Source: a bacterium (GTDB lineage: Bacteria > SZUA-182 > SZUA-191). Taken from it: a stretch of 6,122 nt of DNA. Under the pieces are notes generated by a model that made no database searches, had not been told where the DNA came from, and saw nothing but the letters and a program-made list of their open reading frames with translations. A program made the translations under genes and the position numbers. The stretch spans positions 1 through 6,122 of the forward strand of contig QIEW01000117.1 in NCBI GenBank assembly GCA_003230535.1, written 5' to 3'. This document shows positions 6,084-6,122 of this stretch, one piece after another (the first letter of the stretch is position 1; every line of letters starts with the position of its first letter).

Positions 6084-6122
6084 ATAAAGAAGTGATTGCT
6101 TTGGGTTTTAACTGTCCTGGTC
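6084..6122 (+). pseudogene. possible start of a third decayed lipoprotein or secreted-protein gene
   Basis: After lipoprotein 2 a GGAG motif (6071-6074) precedes ATA AAG AAG TGA, then TTG CTT TGG GTT and onwards, reading KK-stop-LLWVLTVLV to the window edge. With ATG for ATA and TGG for TGA this would be a textbook signal peptide start. A competing frame reads KVGVDRHKEVIALGFNCPG. Too little sequence is present to decide. Confidence 0.25.

Noticed and set aside
6062-6122. Possible transposase start (KVGVDRHKEVIALGF, faintly like the first strand of IS110-type enzymes)
   Set aside because: Only about 20 codons are visible, with no start codon and no inverted repeat. The signal-peptide reading in another frame fits the neighbours better.
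92-6122. Second attachment site (copy of the tRNA 3' end)
   Set aside because: Reading through the window I found no direct repeat of the T arm and acceptor end. The partner site must lie outside or be lost.
1-6122. CRISPR array, toxin-antitoxin pair or defence genes
   Set aside because: There are no regularly spaced direct repeats and no recognisable Cas, restriction, toxin or antitoxin motifs in any frame that I could support.

Overview
The window looks like a bacterial chromosome segment in which a degraded prophage or integrated element sits beside a tRNA-Leu gene. The host is probably Gram-negative: two genes encode lipoproteins with a lipobox, and the integrase and excisionase style recalls Desulfobacterota or Nitrospirota-type genomes. 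That taxonomic guess rests only on remembered family resemblance and is weak.

Layout from left to right. (1) A complete tRNA-Leu (anticodon TAA) at 4-91 is the likely attachment site. (2) On the minus strand, a tyrosine recombinase (155-1191) is followed upstream by an excisionase-like helix-turn-helix remnant (1191-1421). They form a former xis-int operon with a one-base stop/start overlap, and both are broken. (3) Also on the minus strand is a phage tail module, transcribed towards the integrase. In transcription order it holds a helical/coiled-coil protein (4001-4606), a kelch-propeller protein (2878-3991), a protein with tandem Ig-like half repeats (2150-2872), a single Ig-like domain protein (1725-2144) and a tail protein of the P2 gpI/TIGR02242 type (1376-1753). 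The tail protein is cut off and fused to the middle of the xis remnant. (4) At about 4570-4640 the composition changes from roughly balanced to clearly AT-rich. Two or three lipoprotein genes follow on the plus strand behind a good sigma70-type promoter; the two complete ones are each interrupted once.

The main message is decay. I find a frameshift plus an amber codon in the integrase, an in-frame TAA and a 5' deletion in xis, a one-base frameshift at a G7 tract in the kelch gene, an Ig domain split between two adjacent genes, an in-frame TGA in lipoprotein 1 and a one-base loss in an A tract in lipoprotein 2. The stop codons can all be explained by G:C to A:T transitions, so they are not the homopolymer errors expected from sequencing alone. 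Some of the indels could still be assembly or read errors.

I see no CRISPR array, transposon end, toxin-antitoxin or defence system, and no convincing new biological system. The most interesting points are the kelch plus Ig tail-fibre-like module with an Ig domain divided between two genes, the G7 tract that could act as an on/off switch for that protein, and the tail/xis deletion junction.
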